Shown here in pieces: positions 9,136 to 17,432 of a DNA stretch of 64,000 nucleotides. Origin of the DNA: Chitinophaga sp. 180180018-3. GTDB taxonomy: Bacteria; Bacteroidota; Bacteroidia; Chitinophagales; Chitinophagaceae. The position numbers and the translations under genes are program-made. Within the stretch, counting starts at the first letter, position 1; the number at the start of each line of letters is the position of its first letter. The notes beneath the pieces were generated by a model. The model was given only the letters and a program-made list of their open reading frames with translations, was not told the origin of the DNA and did not search any database. The stretch covers positions 186,001-250,000 of the forward strand of contig NZ_CP140772.1 of the NCBI RefSeq assembly GCF_037893185.1, read 5' to 3'.

Positions 9136-9908
9136 AACAGATCATCTATATCGAATGGCTGAAAGTAAAGCAGTACCGTACCTTTTGGGTAATGCTGATA
9201 TTGGCGCTGGCCGTGATACCAGGTGGTAATTTCATCGTTGCCAGCAAGTTCAATGAAAGCCCCAAAGAGTTGAGTAAGCTTCTGGGCAATCCTTTCAGTT
9301 TCCCGGATGTGTGGCTGACAACGGCTGTTACCAGCAGTTATATCTCCATCATGGGTGGTTTGTTGCTCATTATCCTGGTAACAAATGAATTTACCTACCG
9401 CACGCATCGGCAGAATATCATAGACGGCTGGGACCGGAAAGATTTTGTACTGGCCAAGTTGTTCTGGCTGGTATCTGTTGCCGTGCTGACATTAGTGGTA
9501 GCTACGCTCAGCGGAGCCGCTATCGGCTGGATATACGGCAATACATCATTCAGTCTGGAGGGCTACCAATACATGCTTTATTATTTCATGCAGGTGCTGG
9601 TGATGCTGACAATTGCACTGCTATTGGGAATATTGTTGAAAAGAGCAGGGCTGAGCATTGTACTGTTCCTGGCCTACAATATGATGCTGGATCAGGTGTT
9701 GTCTTTTTTAATCAAGAAAAGCGCCGGGAAGATAGGCGGCCTGCTGCCGCTGCAAAGCGGTGATGAACTGCTGCCTTTTCCGCTGGTAGGTAAAATGATA
9801 GCAGTGGACGACCAGTACGATACCCAGGTATATGTAATCGCAATGTTCGCTTACATCGCGTTAGGGATCTGGCTGGTTTTCCGGAAAATGCTTAAGTCGG
9901 ATCTGTAG
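9132..9908 (+). CDS. ABC-2 type exporter, permease subunit
   Basis: Polytopic inner-membrane protein of 258 residues with about six hydrophobic segments, coupled to the preceding ATPase by a four-base overlap. The segment TNEFTYRTHRQNIIDGWDRKD, after the second hydrophobic stretch, resembles the cytoplasmic loop of ABC-2 permeases of the antibiotic/lipid exporter type. Together the pair would make a homodimeric or 2+2 exporter; the substrate cannot be inferred. Confidence 0.85.
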   Translation: MKQIIYIEWLKVKQYRTFWVMLILALAVIPGGNFIVASKFNESPKELSKLLGNPFSFPDVWLTTAVTSSYISIMGGLLLIILVTNEFTYRTHRQNIIDGWDRKDFVLAKLFWLVSVAVLTLVVATLSGAAIGWIYGNTSFSLEGYQYMLYYFMQVLVMLTIALLLGILLKRAGLSIVLFLAYNMMLDQVLSFLIKKSAGKIGGLLPLQSGDELLPFPLVGKMIAVDDQYDTQVYVIAMFAYIALGIWLVFRKMLKSDL

Positions 9909-9960
9909 AATTATCTATATATTTCACATTCTTTTAAAGCGAAATGTGTGAGAGAGAGCT

Positions 9961-9968
9961 TAAATTTG
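9961..9968 (+). promoter_or_regulatory. -7 element upstream of surE
   Basis: TAAATTTG matches TAnnTTTG, 26 bases before the surE start. There is no TTTG at the -33 distance. Confidence 0.4.
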
Positions 9969-9993
9969 TTAAGCCAAGCTAAAAGAACGAATT

Positions 9994-10767
9994 ATGGCTA
10001 AAAAAGAGCGTGTTATTCTTGTAACGAACGATGATGGAGTTACAGCGCCCGGAATAAGGGCTTTGATTGAAGCGGTGAAGCCTTTGGGAAAAGTGGTGGT
10101 AGTGGCGCCGGACAGTCCGCAATCCGGAAAGGGACATGCCATTACGATTGGTGTGCCGCTCCGGTTAAATCAGGTAGATATTTTCGAAGGTATTGAAGCC
10201 TGGCAATGTTCCGGTACGCCGGTGGATTGTGTGAAACTGGCGAGGGACAAAATACTGAATGGTCAGAAACCGGATATCTGTGTGAGTGGTATCAATCACG
10301 GGGCTAATCATTCTATCAACGTGATCTATTCCGGGACGATGTCGGCCGCCATGGAAGCTGCTATTGAGGGGATCCCTTCTGTTGGTTTCTCTTTCCTCGA
10401 ATACAGTTATGATGCTGATTTCTCCCTGCCCCGGAAAGTAGCCCATGAAGTAACCAGGAAGATGCTGGAGGGTAAATTGCCTGCTGGTTCCCTGTTGAAT
10501 GTGAATATACCGATAGTAGGGGAAAAAGATTTCAAAGGACTGAAGATCAGTCGCCAGGCGGATGCCAAGTGGGTGGAAGCATTTGATGAACGCCGCGACC
10601 CGCACGGGAAAAAATACTACTGGCTCACCGGTGAATTCCAAAACCGCGATTTTGGCGAGGACACAGATGTATGGGCATTGGAAAATAACTACGCATCCGT
10701 AGTGCCGGTGCAATTTGACCTGACCAACTATTCGCTGAAAAAAAAGCTGGAAGAGGAATGGCGCTAA
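9994..10767 (+). CDS. surE: 5'/3'-nucleotidase SurE
   Basis: Metal-dependent survival-protein nucleotidase that dephosphorylates nucleoside monophosphates; 257 residues, normal for the family. The metal site is visible: Asp13 and Asp14 in TNDDGVTAPG, Ser44 in DSPQSGKGHA, and Asn101 in SGINHGANHS. It is the first gene of a probable operon with a small membrane protein (29 bases on) and lpxB. Confidence 0.96.
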   Translation: MAKKERVILVTNDDGVTAPGIRALIEAVKPLGKVVVVAPDSPQSGKGHAITIGVPLRLNQVDIFEGIEAWQCSGTPVDCVKLARDKILNGQKPDICVSGINHGANHSINVIYSGTMSAAMEAAIEGIPSVGFSFLEYSYDADFSLPRKVAHEVTRKMLEGKLPAGSLLNVNIPIVGEKDFKGLKISRQADAKWVEAFDERRDPHGKKYYWLTGEFQNRDFGEDTDVWALENNYASVVPVQFDLTNYSLKKKLEEEWR

Positions 10768-10796
10768 GCTATGCCTACCGCTAAACGCAAACAAGT

Positions 10797-11099
10797 ATGT
10801 TAAAGAAAGACAATCTCCCGTTAGGAATTTTACTGGGGTTTCTGACCCCGGTGGTAGCCTTTTTTCTATACTATTTCTTCGTGATCAGGCCGCATAATAA
10901 TGTGAGCTTCGGACAGTTTCTGGGTATCCTGAAAGATAACCGCCAGATGATTCCTAAACTAACCAGTATTTGCCTGTTATTGAACGGACTGGTGTTTTTC
11001 CTGTATACCAGGGTAAGACTGGATATTACTGCAAAAGGGATCTTTCTGATGACCATGCTGTACGCCATTGCTATCCTGTTACTCAAACTCATCAGATAA
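10797..11099 (+). CDS. Small conserved-looking membrane protein
   Basis: A 100-residue protein with three hydrophobic segments (about 10-30, 57-73 and 80-98) and few charged residues between them. I do not recognise a named family. It sits between surE (29 bases) and lpxB (18 bases) on the same strand, so it is probably co-transcribed with them, but this does not fix its role. Confidence 0.75.
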   Translation: MLKKDNLPLGILLGFLTPVVAFFLYYFFVIRPHNNVSFGQFLGILKDNRQMIPKLTSICLLLNGLVFFLYTRVRLDITAKGIFLMTMLYAIAILLLKLIR

Positions 11100-11117
11100 T
11101 TTTTAATCAGTATAATA

Positions 11118-12221
11118 TTGAAATATTACATTATTGCAGGAGAGGCCTCAGGTGATCTGCATGGCAGTAATCTTGTAAAACAGATCAGGCAGCTGGATAC
11201 GGCCGCGGATATACGCAGCTGGGGCGGCGATATGATGGAGGCAGCCGGAGCCAAAGTGGTGAAGCATTACAAGGAACTGGCTTTTATGGGTTTTGTGGAA
11301 GTGTTGATGAACCTGCGCACTATCCTGAAAAATATAGATAATTGTAAGAAAGATATCACAGCGTTTAAACCGGATGTACTTGTGCTGATCGACTATCCGG
11401 GGTTCAACATGAGAATAGCTGAGTGGGCCAAATTACAGGGACTTAAAATCGTATATTATATTTCTCCGCAGGTTTGGGCCTGGAAAGAAAACAGGGTGAC
11501 CAGGCTGAAGAAAAGCGTGGATAAAATGCTTTGTATCCTTCCGTTTGAACCGGCATTTTATCACAGATGGAATTACGACACTGAATATGTAGGCCATCCG
11601 TTGGTGGAAGTAATCAAAGCGGCCAAAGAAGCACCTGCAGATCCGCCGTTGTCTGATAAACCCATCATCGCTGTATTGCCAGGCAGCCGCAGGCAGGAAG
11701 TGAGTGTAAAGCTGCCCATCATGCTCACGATGGCAAAGCATTTTCCGGACTATCAGTTTGTAGTGGCCCAGGCGCCCAGTTTAGATGACCATTTTCTGGA
11801 AAGCCTCACCGGTCAGCATCCCAATGTGTCGATGGTAAAAGGACAAACCTATAAACTGCTCCGGCAGGCTAAAGCTGCACTGGTGACTTCCGGCACAGCT
11901 ACCCTGGAAACAGCTTTATTTGGCGTACCGGAAGTGGTTTGCTATAAAGGGAATCCCATCTCCTATATACTGGCAAAAAAACTTATCAAAGTAAAATACA
12001 TCTCTCTGGTAAATCTTGTAATGGATAAACTGGTAGTGAAGGAACTGATCCAGCACGATCTGACAGAAGCCAACCTGCTGAAAGCACTGAACGCATTATT
12101 GAACGATGAGATTACTATTCAACAGGTAAAAAAAGATTATGCTGCCCTCTGGCATCAGCTCGGGGAAAAAGATGCATCCCGCCGCGCCGCCCAGGTAATT
12201 TATGAATATGCCATCAGCTAA
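11118..12221 (+). CDS. lpxB: Lipid-A-disaccharide synthase
   Basis: GT19 glycosyltransferase that joins UDP-2,3-diacylglucosamine and lipid X in lipid A synthesis at the inner face of the inner membrane; 367 residues. The N-terminus reads YYIIAGEASGDLHGSNL, as expected, and YISPQVWAWKENRV, VGHPLVE, LPGSRRQEV and TSGTATLETAL are family motifs. The start is TTG, chosen because the conserved N-terminus begins right there and no ATG precedes it in frame after the upstream gene. The 3' end overlaps the opposing small gene by four bases. Confidence 0.97.
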   Translation: MKYYIIAGEASGDLHGSNLVKQIRQLDTAADIRSWGGDMMEAAGAKVVKHYKELAFMGFVEVLMNLRTILKNIDNCKKDITAFKPDVLVLIDYPGFNMRIAEWAKLQGLKIVYYISPQVWAWKENRVTRLKKSVDKMLCILPFEPAFYHRWNYDTEYVGHPLVEVIKAAKEAPADPPLSDKPIIAVLPGSRRQEVSVKLPIMLTMAKHFPDYQFVVAQAPSLDDHFLESLTGQHPNVSMVKGQTYKLLRQAKAALVTSGTATLETALFGVPEVVCYKGNPISYILAKKLIKVKYISLVNLVMDKLVVKELIQHDLTEANLLKALNALLNDEITIQQVKKDYAALWHQLGEKDASRRAAQVIYEYAIS

Positions 12222-12388
12222 TGCTTTTTGATCAGCCTGATGATCATAATAATCACTGCTATGACGAACAGTAGCAGGGATATCCTGTTCATCCCATGCA
12301 TCATGGCCACATAACGTGTTTTTGGTGCATTGGGATCTTTCCTGCCTATATAGAAATACCGCAATATTTGTTGCCAGATACTTTTCAT
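12218..12388 (-). CDS. 56-residue membrane protein (DUF6728-like)
   Basis: A short gene opposite lpxB. The product begins MKSIWQQILRYFYIGRKD, continues with NAPKTRYVAMMHGMNRIS, and ends in one hydrophobic helix (LLLFVIAVIIMIIRL) and a basic tail. The soluble part followed by MHGMNRIS and a single helix is a pattern I recall from small Bacteroidota proteins (DUF6728); this assignment is from memory. The stop overlaps the lpxB stop by four bases, and the start is 53 bases from the divergent beta-mannosidase gene. Topology would be N-terminus in the cytoplasm. Function unknown. Confidence 0.72.
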   Translation of the reverse strand: MKSIWQQILRYFYIGRKDPNAPKTRYVAMMHGMNRISLLLFVIAVIIMIIRLIKKH

Positions 12389-12412
12389 ATCTCAAAGATC
12401 GTAAATCAGTAC

Positions 12413-12420
12413 TATTTTTG
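12413..12420 (+). promoter_or_regulatory. -7 element upstream of beta-mannosidase
   Basis: TATTTTTG matches TAnnTTTG and lies 21 bases before the start codon. No TTTG occurs at the -33 distance. Confidence 0.45.
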
Positions 12421-12441
12421 GCCCTTCTGAAAAATTAAGAC

Positions 12442-15003
12442 ATGAAATATCTACTGTTATCCGCATGTTTGTTTTTAACCGCTTTCTTTCGATTATCTGC
12501 ACAGGAAAATCCCATGTCGAAAGGATGGGAATTTGCACGCGCCGACGAAGGCATCTGGCGTCCGGCCACTGTTCCGGGCACTGTACATACCGACCTGCTC
12601 GCCCAGAAATTAATCCCCGATCCGTTTGTGGGGGCCAATGAAAAAGCAGTACAATGGGTAGATAAAAAAGACTGGCAATACCGCAGGAGATGGGTGGTAA
12701 AAAAACAGGATCTGAATTTTGATGTAATTGAACTGGAGTTTAAAGGATTAGATACTTATGCAGATGTATACCTCAACGACCACCTCATTCTACAGTCCGG
12801 CAACATGTTTGTTGCCCACACGATGAATGTTAAGGAATGGCTGGTGGCCGGTAATAATGAACTGCGCATACTTTTCCGCAGTCCGGTTAAAAACGATATG
12901 CCCAAATTCCTGCAAGACAGCATCATCTATCCTGCAGGCAACGACGCCAGCGATATCCCGCTGAGTGTGTATGCCCGCAAAGCTCCTTATCACTATGGCT
13001 GGGACTGGGGCCCCCGCCTGGTAACATCCGGCATCTGGCGCCCGATATACCTGCACAGCTGGAATAAAGCCGGGATACGTGATGTGTATTGGCAACAACT
13101 GAAACTGGATTCAGCAGAGGCCAGCCTGGAAGCTGCTGTTACCATTGATGCAGCAGTGCCTGGCGATTATACGATAAAAGTACAGGATGCTGCATCCGCA
13201 CGGAACCTGGCTTCCGTGCCCGTTACTTTACAGGCTGGTGTGAATACGGTAAAAGTACCATTCGCTATTAAACAGCCTAAGTTATGGTGGCCGGCAGGTG
13301 AGGGCGATCAGTACAGATATACTTTTCAGGTAGCGGTAGTCAGCAAAGGTAAAACCGTGGCTACTACGAAGAACAGGATTGGGTTGCGCACCGTGGAAGT
13401 GGTGAACAAACCGGATGAACAGGGCGAATCGTTCTTTGTAAAAGTGAATGGCCGCCCGGTTTTCATGAAAGGCGCTAACTATATACCACAGGATAATTTC
13501 CTGACCCGGGTTACGCCGGCAAAACAACAACAGCTGTTCCGTGATATGACAGAATGCCACTTCAATATGGTGCGTGTTTGGGGCGGCGGTATATACGAAG
13601 ATGACAACTTCTACGAACTGGCCGATCAGGCAGGTATCCTCGTGTGGCAGGATTTTATGTTCGCCTGCACACTGTATCCCTGGGATGCAACCTTCCTGGA
13701 GAACGTAAAACAGGAAGCTGCTGATAATATCAGACGTCTCCGTAATCATCCCAGTCTTGCACTGTGGTGTGGAAACAATGAGATTGCAGTAGCCATTAAA
13801 AACTGGGGCTGGCAGTCCGGTTACGCCTATACGAACGCCCAATGGGAAAACATGCAGAAAGGATACGATAAACTGTTCCTGGAAATACTACCGGAACAGG
13901 TAGCCTCCCTGCAGCCGGGAACTTTTTATTTCCCATCCTCTCCCATCAGCAACTGGGGCCGGAAAGAAGACTTTACGAAAGGCGACAACCACTATTGGGG
14001 CGTGTGGCACGGCATGGAATGGTTTGAAGCATTTAACACGCACATCCCGCGCTTTATGAGTGAATATGGCTTTCAGTCGTTCCCGTCGATGGAAACCATC
14101 CGCACATTCGCCACCAAAGACGACTACGATATTTTCTCCAATGTCATGCAGGCGCATCAGAAAAGCCCGGCTAAAGGCAATACCGCCATTCGCACTTATA
14201 TGCTGCATTACTACCGGGAGCCAAAAGATTTCCCCTCCTTTGTTTATCTCAGCCAGGTATTACAGGCCGAAGGAATGAAAATAGCCATAGAAGCACATCG
14301 CAGGGCAATGCCTTATTGTATGGGCACGTTGTACTGGCAGCTGAATGATTGCTGGCCGGGAGCTTCCTGGTCGGGCCGCGACTACGATGGCCGCTGGAAG
14401 GCCCTGCAATACTATGTAAAGGAAGCTTTCAACCCGCAACTGGTATCCAGTGTTATAGAAAACAATCAACTGGCTACCTATGTAGTAACAGACAATGTGC
14501 TGGGGCCGGCGGATCTGGAAATGACGGCGATCGACATTACCGGCAAAGTAATCTGGCACAAGGAGCTGAAGGGGCTGGAGCTGAAAAGTAACACCAGTGA
14601 AAAAGTACACACCCTCGATACAGCAGCTATGCTGCAGGGAAATAATCCGGCAAGGGTAATATTCTATGCGCAACTGCGAATCCACAATAAGTTTGCAGGC
14701 AGGAATATCTTTTACTTTGCTCCGGCGAAGGAAATGCCATTGGAAACGCCCCACCTGGATGTGGCTACCAGTAAGGCACCTAACGACGAAGGGGTGGTGT
14801 TGATCAGGGTGAAAACAGATAAGCTGGCAAGAAACGTTTATCTATCACTCGATAAACCTGCGCCGGCAGACCGTTTTGAGGAAAATTACTTCGACCTGCT
14901 GCCCGGAGAGAGCAAGACCATCAGGTTGCGTACCCGGCAGATGCCTGAGCTGATTCACCAGGCACTGAAAGTGACCACTTTAATTGAGTCTTATAAAAAC
15001 TGA
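12442..15003 (+). CDS. Beta-mannosidase (glycoside hydrolase family 2)
   Basis: Exported retaining beta-mannosidase of 853 residues that removes terminal beta-linked mannose. A signal peptide covers about residues 1-20 (cleavage before QENP). The family layout is present: N-terminal sugar-binding domain with GWDWGPRLVTSGIWRP (186-201), Ig-like domains, and a TIM barrel with acid/base Glu447 in LWCGNNE and nucleophile Glu541 in FMSEYGFQSFPS. VPGTVHTDLL and YWQLNDCWPG are typical of GH2 mannosidases. A GH29 fucosidase gene follows after two bases, so the two act together on fucosylated, mannose-containing glycans, probably in the periplasm. No SusC/SusD genes or sugar regulator are adjacent. 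Confidence 0.95.
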   Translation: MKYLLLSACLFLTAFFRLSAQENPMSKGWEFARADEGIWRPATVPGTVHTDLLAQKLIPDPFVGANEKAVQWVDKKDWQYRRRWVVKKQDLNFDVIELEFKGLDTYADVYLNDHLILQSGNMFVAHTMNVKEWLVAGNNELRILFRSPVKNDMPKFLQDSIIYPAGNDASDIPLSVYARKAPYHYGWDWGPRLVTSGIWRPIYLHSWNKAGIRDVYWQQLKLDSAEASLEAAVTIDAAVPGDYTIKVQDAASARNLASVPVTLQAGVNTVKVPFAIKQPKLWWPAGEGDQYRYTFQVAVVSKGKTVATTKNRIGLRTVEVVNKPDEQGESFFVKVNGRPVFMKGANYIPQDNFLTRVTPAKQQQLFRDMTECHFNMVRVWGGGIYEDDNFYELADQAGILVWQDFMFACTLYPWDATFLENVKQEAADNIRRLRNHPSLALWCGNNEIAVAIKNWGWQSGYAYTNAQWENMQKGYDKLFLEILPEQVASLQPGTFYFPSSPISNWGRKEDFTKGDNHYWGVWHGMEWFEAFNTHIPRFMSEYGFQSFPSMETIRTFATKDDYDIFSNVMQAHQKSPAKGNTAIRTYMLHYYREPKDFPSFVYLSQVLQAEGMKIAIEAHRRAMPYCMGTLYWQLNDCWPGASWSGRDYDGRWKALQYYVKEAFNPQLVSSVIENNQLATYVVTDNVLGPADLEMTAIDITGKVIWHKELKGLELKSNTSEKVHTLDTAAMLQGNNPARVIFYAQLRIHNKFAGRNIFYFAPAKEMPLETPHLDVATSKAPNDEGVVLIRVKTDKLARNVYLSLDKPAPADRFEENYFDLLPGESKTIRLRTRQMPELIHQALKVTTLIESYKN

Positions 15004-15005
15004 CT

Positions 15006-16439
15006 ATGAAAAAAATCTGTATGGCATTGGGCCTGGCCTGGCTGGGCATCAGCGCCGCTCACGCGCAGGAACCGGCTTATGTGCCTGAAAAAGACCAGGC
15101 GGTTGTGAAAAAGCTGGATGAATGGGAAGACTGGAAGTTTGGCTTACTCATGCACTGGGGGCCATATTCCCAATGGGGTGTTGTGGAGTCGTGGAGTATT
15201 TGTCCGGAAGATGAAGGCTGGACACAGCGTAAGCCTGCAGGCATCCCGTATTACGACTACCTGAAGAAATACGAGGCGCTCGGCAAAACTTTCAATCCGG
15301 TGAAATTTAACCCGGAAAAATGGGCGAAGGCAGCAAAAGATGCCGGAATGAAATACCTGGTGTTTACCACCAAGCATCACGATGGCTTTTGTATGTTTGA
15401 TACCAAACAAACAGATTATAAGGTAACCGCCCCGGATGGTGCGTTTAGCAAAGATCCCCGGTCGAATATTGCCAAAGAAGTGTTTGAAGCTTTCCGCAAA
15501 GAAGGTATCCATGCGGGTGCTTACTTCTCCAAACCAGACTGGCATACAGAATATTACTGGTGGAGCTACTTTCCGCCGAAAGACAGGAATGTTAACTATG
15601 ATCTGAAGAAATATCCCGAAAGATGGGAGAAATTCAAACAGTATACCTATAACCAGATAGAGGAATTGATGACCGGTTATGGAAAGCTGGAAATCCTGTG
15701 GCTGGATGGAGGCTGGGTTAGGCCTCATAAGGAAAAATCACCGGCTCCGCAGGCCTGGGGCCAGATGGTAGAGCAGGATCAGGATATTGATATGGGCAGA
15801 ATTGCCGGTATGGCCCGCAGTCATCAGCCGGGTCTGATTGTAGTGGACCGCAGTGTACACGGACCATACGAGAATTACCGCACGCCGGAACAGGAGATCC
15901 CCAACAAGCCCCTGGATTATCCCTGGGAAACCTGTATGACAATGGGCGGATCATGGTCGTATGTACCGGACGATAAATACAAATCAGTAAATGTATTGAT
16001 CCACAACCTGGTGGATATCGTAGCCAAAGGGGGTAACTACCTGCTGAACGTAGGTCCTGGTCCGGATGGCGAGCTGCACGAAGCAGCCTATACTACCATG
16101 AAACATATCGGTGAATGGATGCATATCAATGGTGATGCTATCTATGGAACCCGGGCTGTGGCTCCTTACAAAGATGGAAAAGTGTGCTTTACCCGTAAAA
16201 AGGACGGAAGCGTATACGCAATATACCTGTTGGACGAAAATGAAAAGCTGCCGGCAGAGATCTCCTTTAAAGGAATTACCCCGGCTCGCGGTGCCCGGTT
16301 GCAGATGTTAGGAACTTCAGACCGGCTGGTGTGGAAAACCTCGGCAGAAGGGGTGACCATTCAGATTCCTGAATCTGCCCGTAATAAGGGCTTACAACAT
16401 GCGGTGGCTATCAAAATACCTGCTGTTAATAAGATGTGA
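15006..16439 (+). CDS. Alpha-L-fucosidase (glycoside hydrolase family 29)
   Basis: Exported retaining fucosidase of 477 residues. The signal peptide ends at AHAQ (about residue 21). The GH29 barrel is clear: KFGLLMHWGPYSQWGV near 44-59, YLVFTTKHHDGFCMFDT near 117-133, and the nucleophile Asp234 in LEILWLDGGW. YLLNVGPGPDGEL marks the end of the barrel. A C-terminal beta domain of about 90 residues follows. Its start lies two bases after the beta-mannosidase stop, so they form one transcript ended by a strong terminator. I cannot assign the acid/base residue by eye. Confidence 0.95.
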   Translation: MKKICMALGLAWLGISAAHAQEPAYVPEKDQAVVKKLDEWEDWKFGLLMHWGPYSQWGVVESWSICPEDEGWTQRKPAGIPYYDYLKKYEALGKTFNPVKFNPEKWAKAAKDAGMKYLVFTTKHHDGFCMFDTKQTDYKVTAPDGAFSKDPRSNIAKEVFEAFRKEGIHAGAYFSKPDWHTEYYWWSYFPPKDRNVNYDLKKYPERWEKFKQYTYNQIEELMTGYGKLEILWLDGGWVRPHKEKSPAPQAWGQMVEQDQDIDMGRIAGMARSHQPGLIVVDRSVHGPYENYRTPEQEIPNKPLDYPWETCMTMGGSWSYVPDDKYKSVNVLIHNLVDIVAKGGNYLLNVGPGPDGELHEAAYTTMKHIGEWMHINGDAIYGTRAVAPYKDGKVCFTRKKDGSVYAIYLLDENEKLPAEISFKGITPARGARLQMLGTSDRLVWKTSAEGVTIQIPESARNKGLQHAVAIKIPAVNKM

Positions 16440-16477
16440 TTCGTGTGTGAATTAATGTGAGTTAATGTTGATAATTA

Positions 16478-16516
16478 AAAAAGAGGTGGTGCCTACCCCG
16501 GTGCCGCCTCTTTTCT
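16478..16516 (+). terminator. Terminator after the mannosidase-fucosidase operon
   Basis: A 12-pair stem (16482-16493 with 16500-16511, including three G-U pairs) around a six-base loop, followed by TTTT. It lies upstream of the response regulator start and shows that the open frame before that start is not coding. Confidence 0.8.
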
Positions 16517-16551
16517 GTTTTATAGTTGATATTCTCACAATTGATAGCTAT

Positions 16552-17295
16552 ATGAACAGAAACCCAAAAGTTTTACTTGTCGAGGACGACAAGGTTTTCG
16601 GGGCCATTGTTAAGCAGCGCCTGGAAGAGGCTGGGTATAACGTAGATCATTGTTACGATGGAAATGAGGCCTGGAGCTTATATGACAGCGTTCGTTATGA
16701 TATTTGCCTGTTGGATATTGTACTGCCCGGCAGGAACGGTTTTGAGCTGGCAAAGGAAATCAGGAACAGCACTATGCTGACGCCTATTTTCTTTCTCACT
16801 TCTGAAAGAGTACAGGAAGAAGACCGCCTTGAGGGATTCAGCCTGGGAGGAGATGGATACCTGATTAAGCCTTTCAGTTTTGAAGAGTTGCTGAGAAGGA
16901 TGCAGGTAATCCTGAAATGGACCCGGCCGCCGCGGACGGAGCTTACCATCGGCCATTCGCTGGGGATGTACACCTACCACTACCACAAACTGAGGATCTT
17001 CGAAACCGAGAGCAAACAGGTGAAATGTAAACTTTCACCCATAGAAGCTAAGATGTTGCGTTATTTCCTGAGCCGTCCCAACATTATCGTACAGAAAGAT
17101 GAAGTACTGTTGCGGGTTTGGGGCAAGGAGGATTTTTATGCCAGCCGCAGCATGGATGTTTTTATCGGCCGTATCCGGAAACAGCTGAAGCTGGAGCCTA
17201 GGGTGGAGCTGGAAACAGTGTATAATGTAGGACTGCGGTTGAATGTCCCCGATACCTTACTACCAGTCAGGATCAGCGTACCACTTAACAGTTAG
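16552..17295 (+). CDS. Two-component response regulator, OmpR/RprY type
   Basis: Response regulator of 247 residues with a receiver domain and an OmpR-type winged-helix DNA-binding domain. The acidic pocket is Glu11-Asp12, the phosphorylated residue Asp55 in CLLDIVLPG, the switch Thr83, and Lys106 in YLIKPF. The second half carries KCKLSPIEAKMLRYFL and RSMDVFIGRIRKQL, typical of the recognition domain. Translation most likely starts at the ATG at 16552: an in-frame upstream ATG at 16465 precedes a terminator hairpin. It has no adjacent sensor kinase and terminators on both sides, so it is an orphan here; the kinase at 180-1547 is one possible partner. Confidence 0.93.
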   Translation: MNRNPKVLLVEDDKVFGAIVKQRLEEAGYNVDHCYDGNEAWSLYDSVRYDICLLDIVLPGRNGFELAKEIRNSTMLTPIFFLTSERVQEEDRLEGFSLGGDGYLIKPFSFEELLRRMQVILKWTRPPRTELTIGHSLGMYTYHYHKLRIFETESKQVKCKLSPIEAKMLRYFLSRPNIIVQKDEVLLRVWGKEDFYASRSMDVFIGRIRKQLKLEPRVELETVYNVGLRLNVPDTLLPVRISVPLNS

Positions 17296-17324
17296 TCACT
17301 ACTTTTTCCCTTTGAAAACGACCA

Positions 17325-17369
17325 GATTCCCCTTCCTGGCCCTGTGGCCCGGAGGGGGAATTATTTTTA
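17325..17369 (+). terminator. Terminator after the response regulator
   Basis: Arms 17325-17336 and 17351-17362 pair over 12 positions (two G-U), with a GGCC-containing loop that can also pair internally, then ATTTTT. Confidence 0.7.
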
Positions 17370-17432
17370 CAGTCGCCCCGCATTTTCCGGCCGCTTTTCT
17401 TTCAGAATATATTAAATCGTAACTTTATACCA

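Noticed and set aside
12096..12395. A 99-codon minus-strand frame at the lpxB end
   Set aside because: It is in a different frame from the convincing 56-residue membrane protein at 12218-12388 and shows no domain features.
16465..16551. Upstream in-frame start of the response regulator
   Set aside because: The extra 29 codons include the terminator hairpin of the fucosidase operon, and the conserved receiver domain begins after the ATG at 16552.
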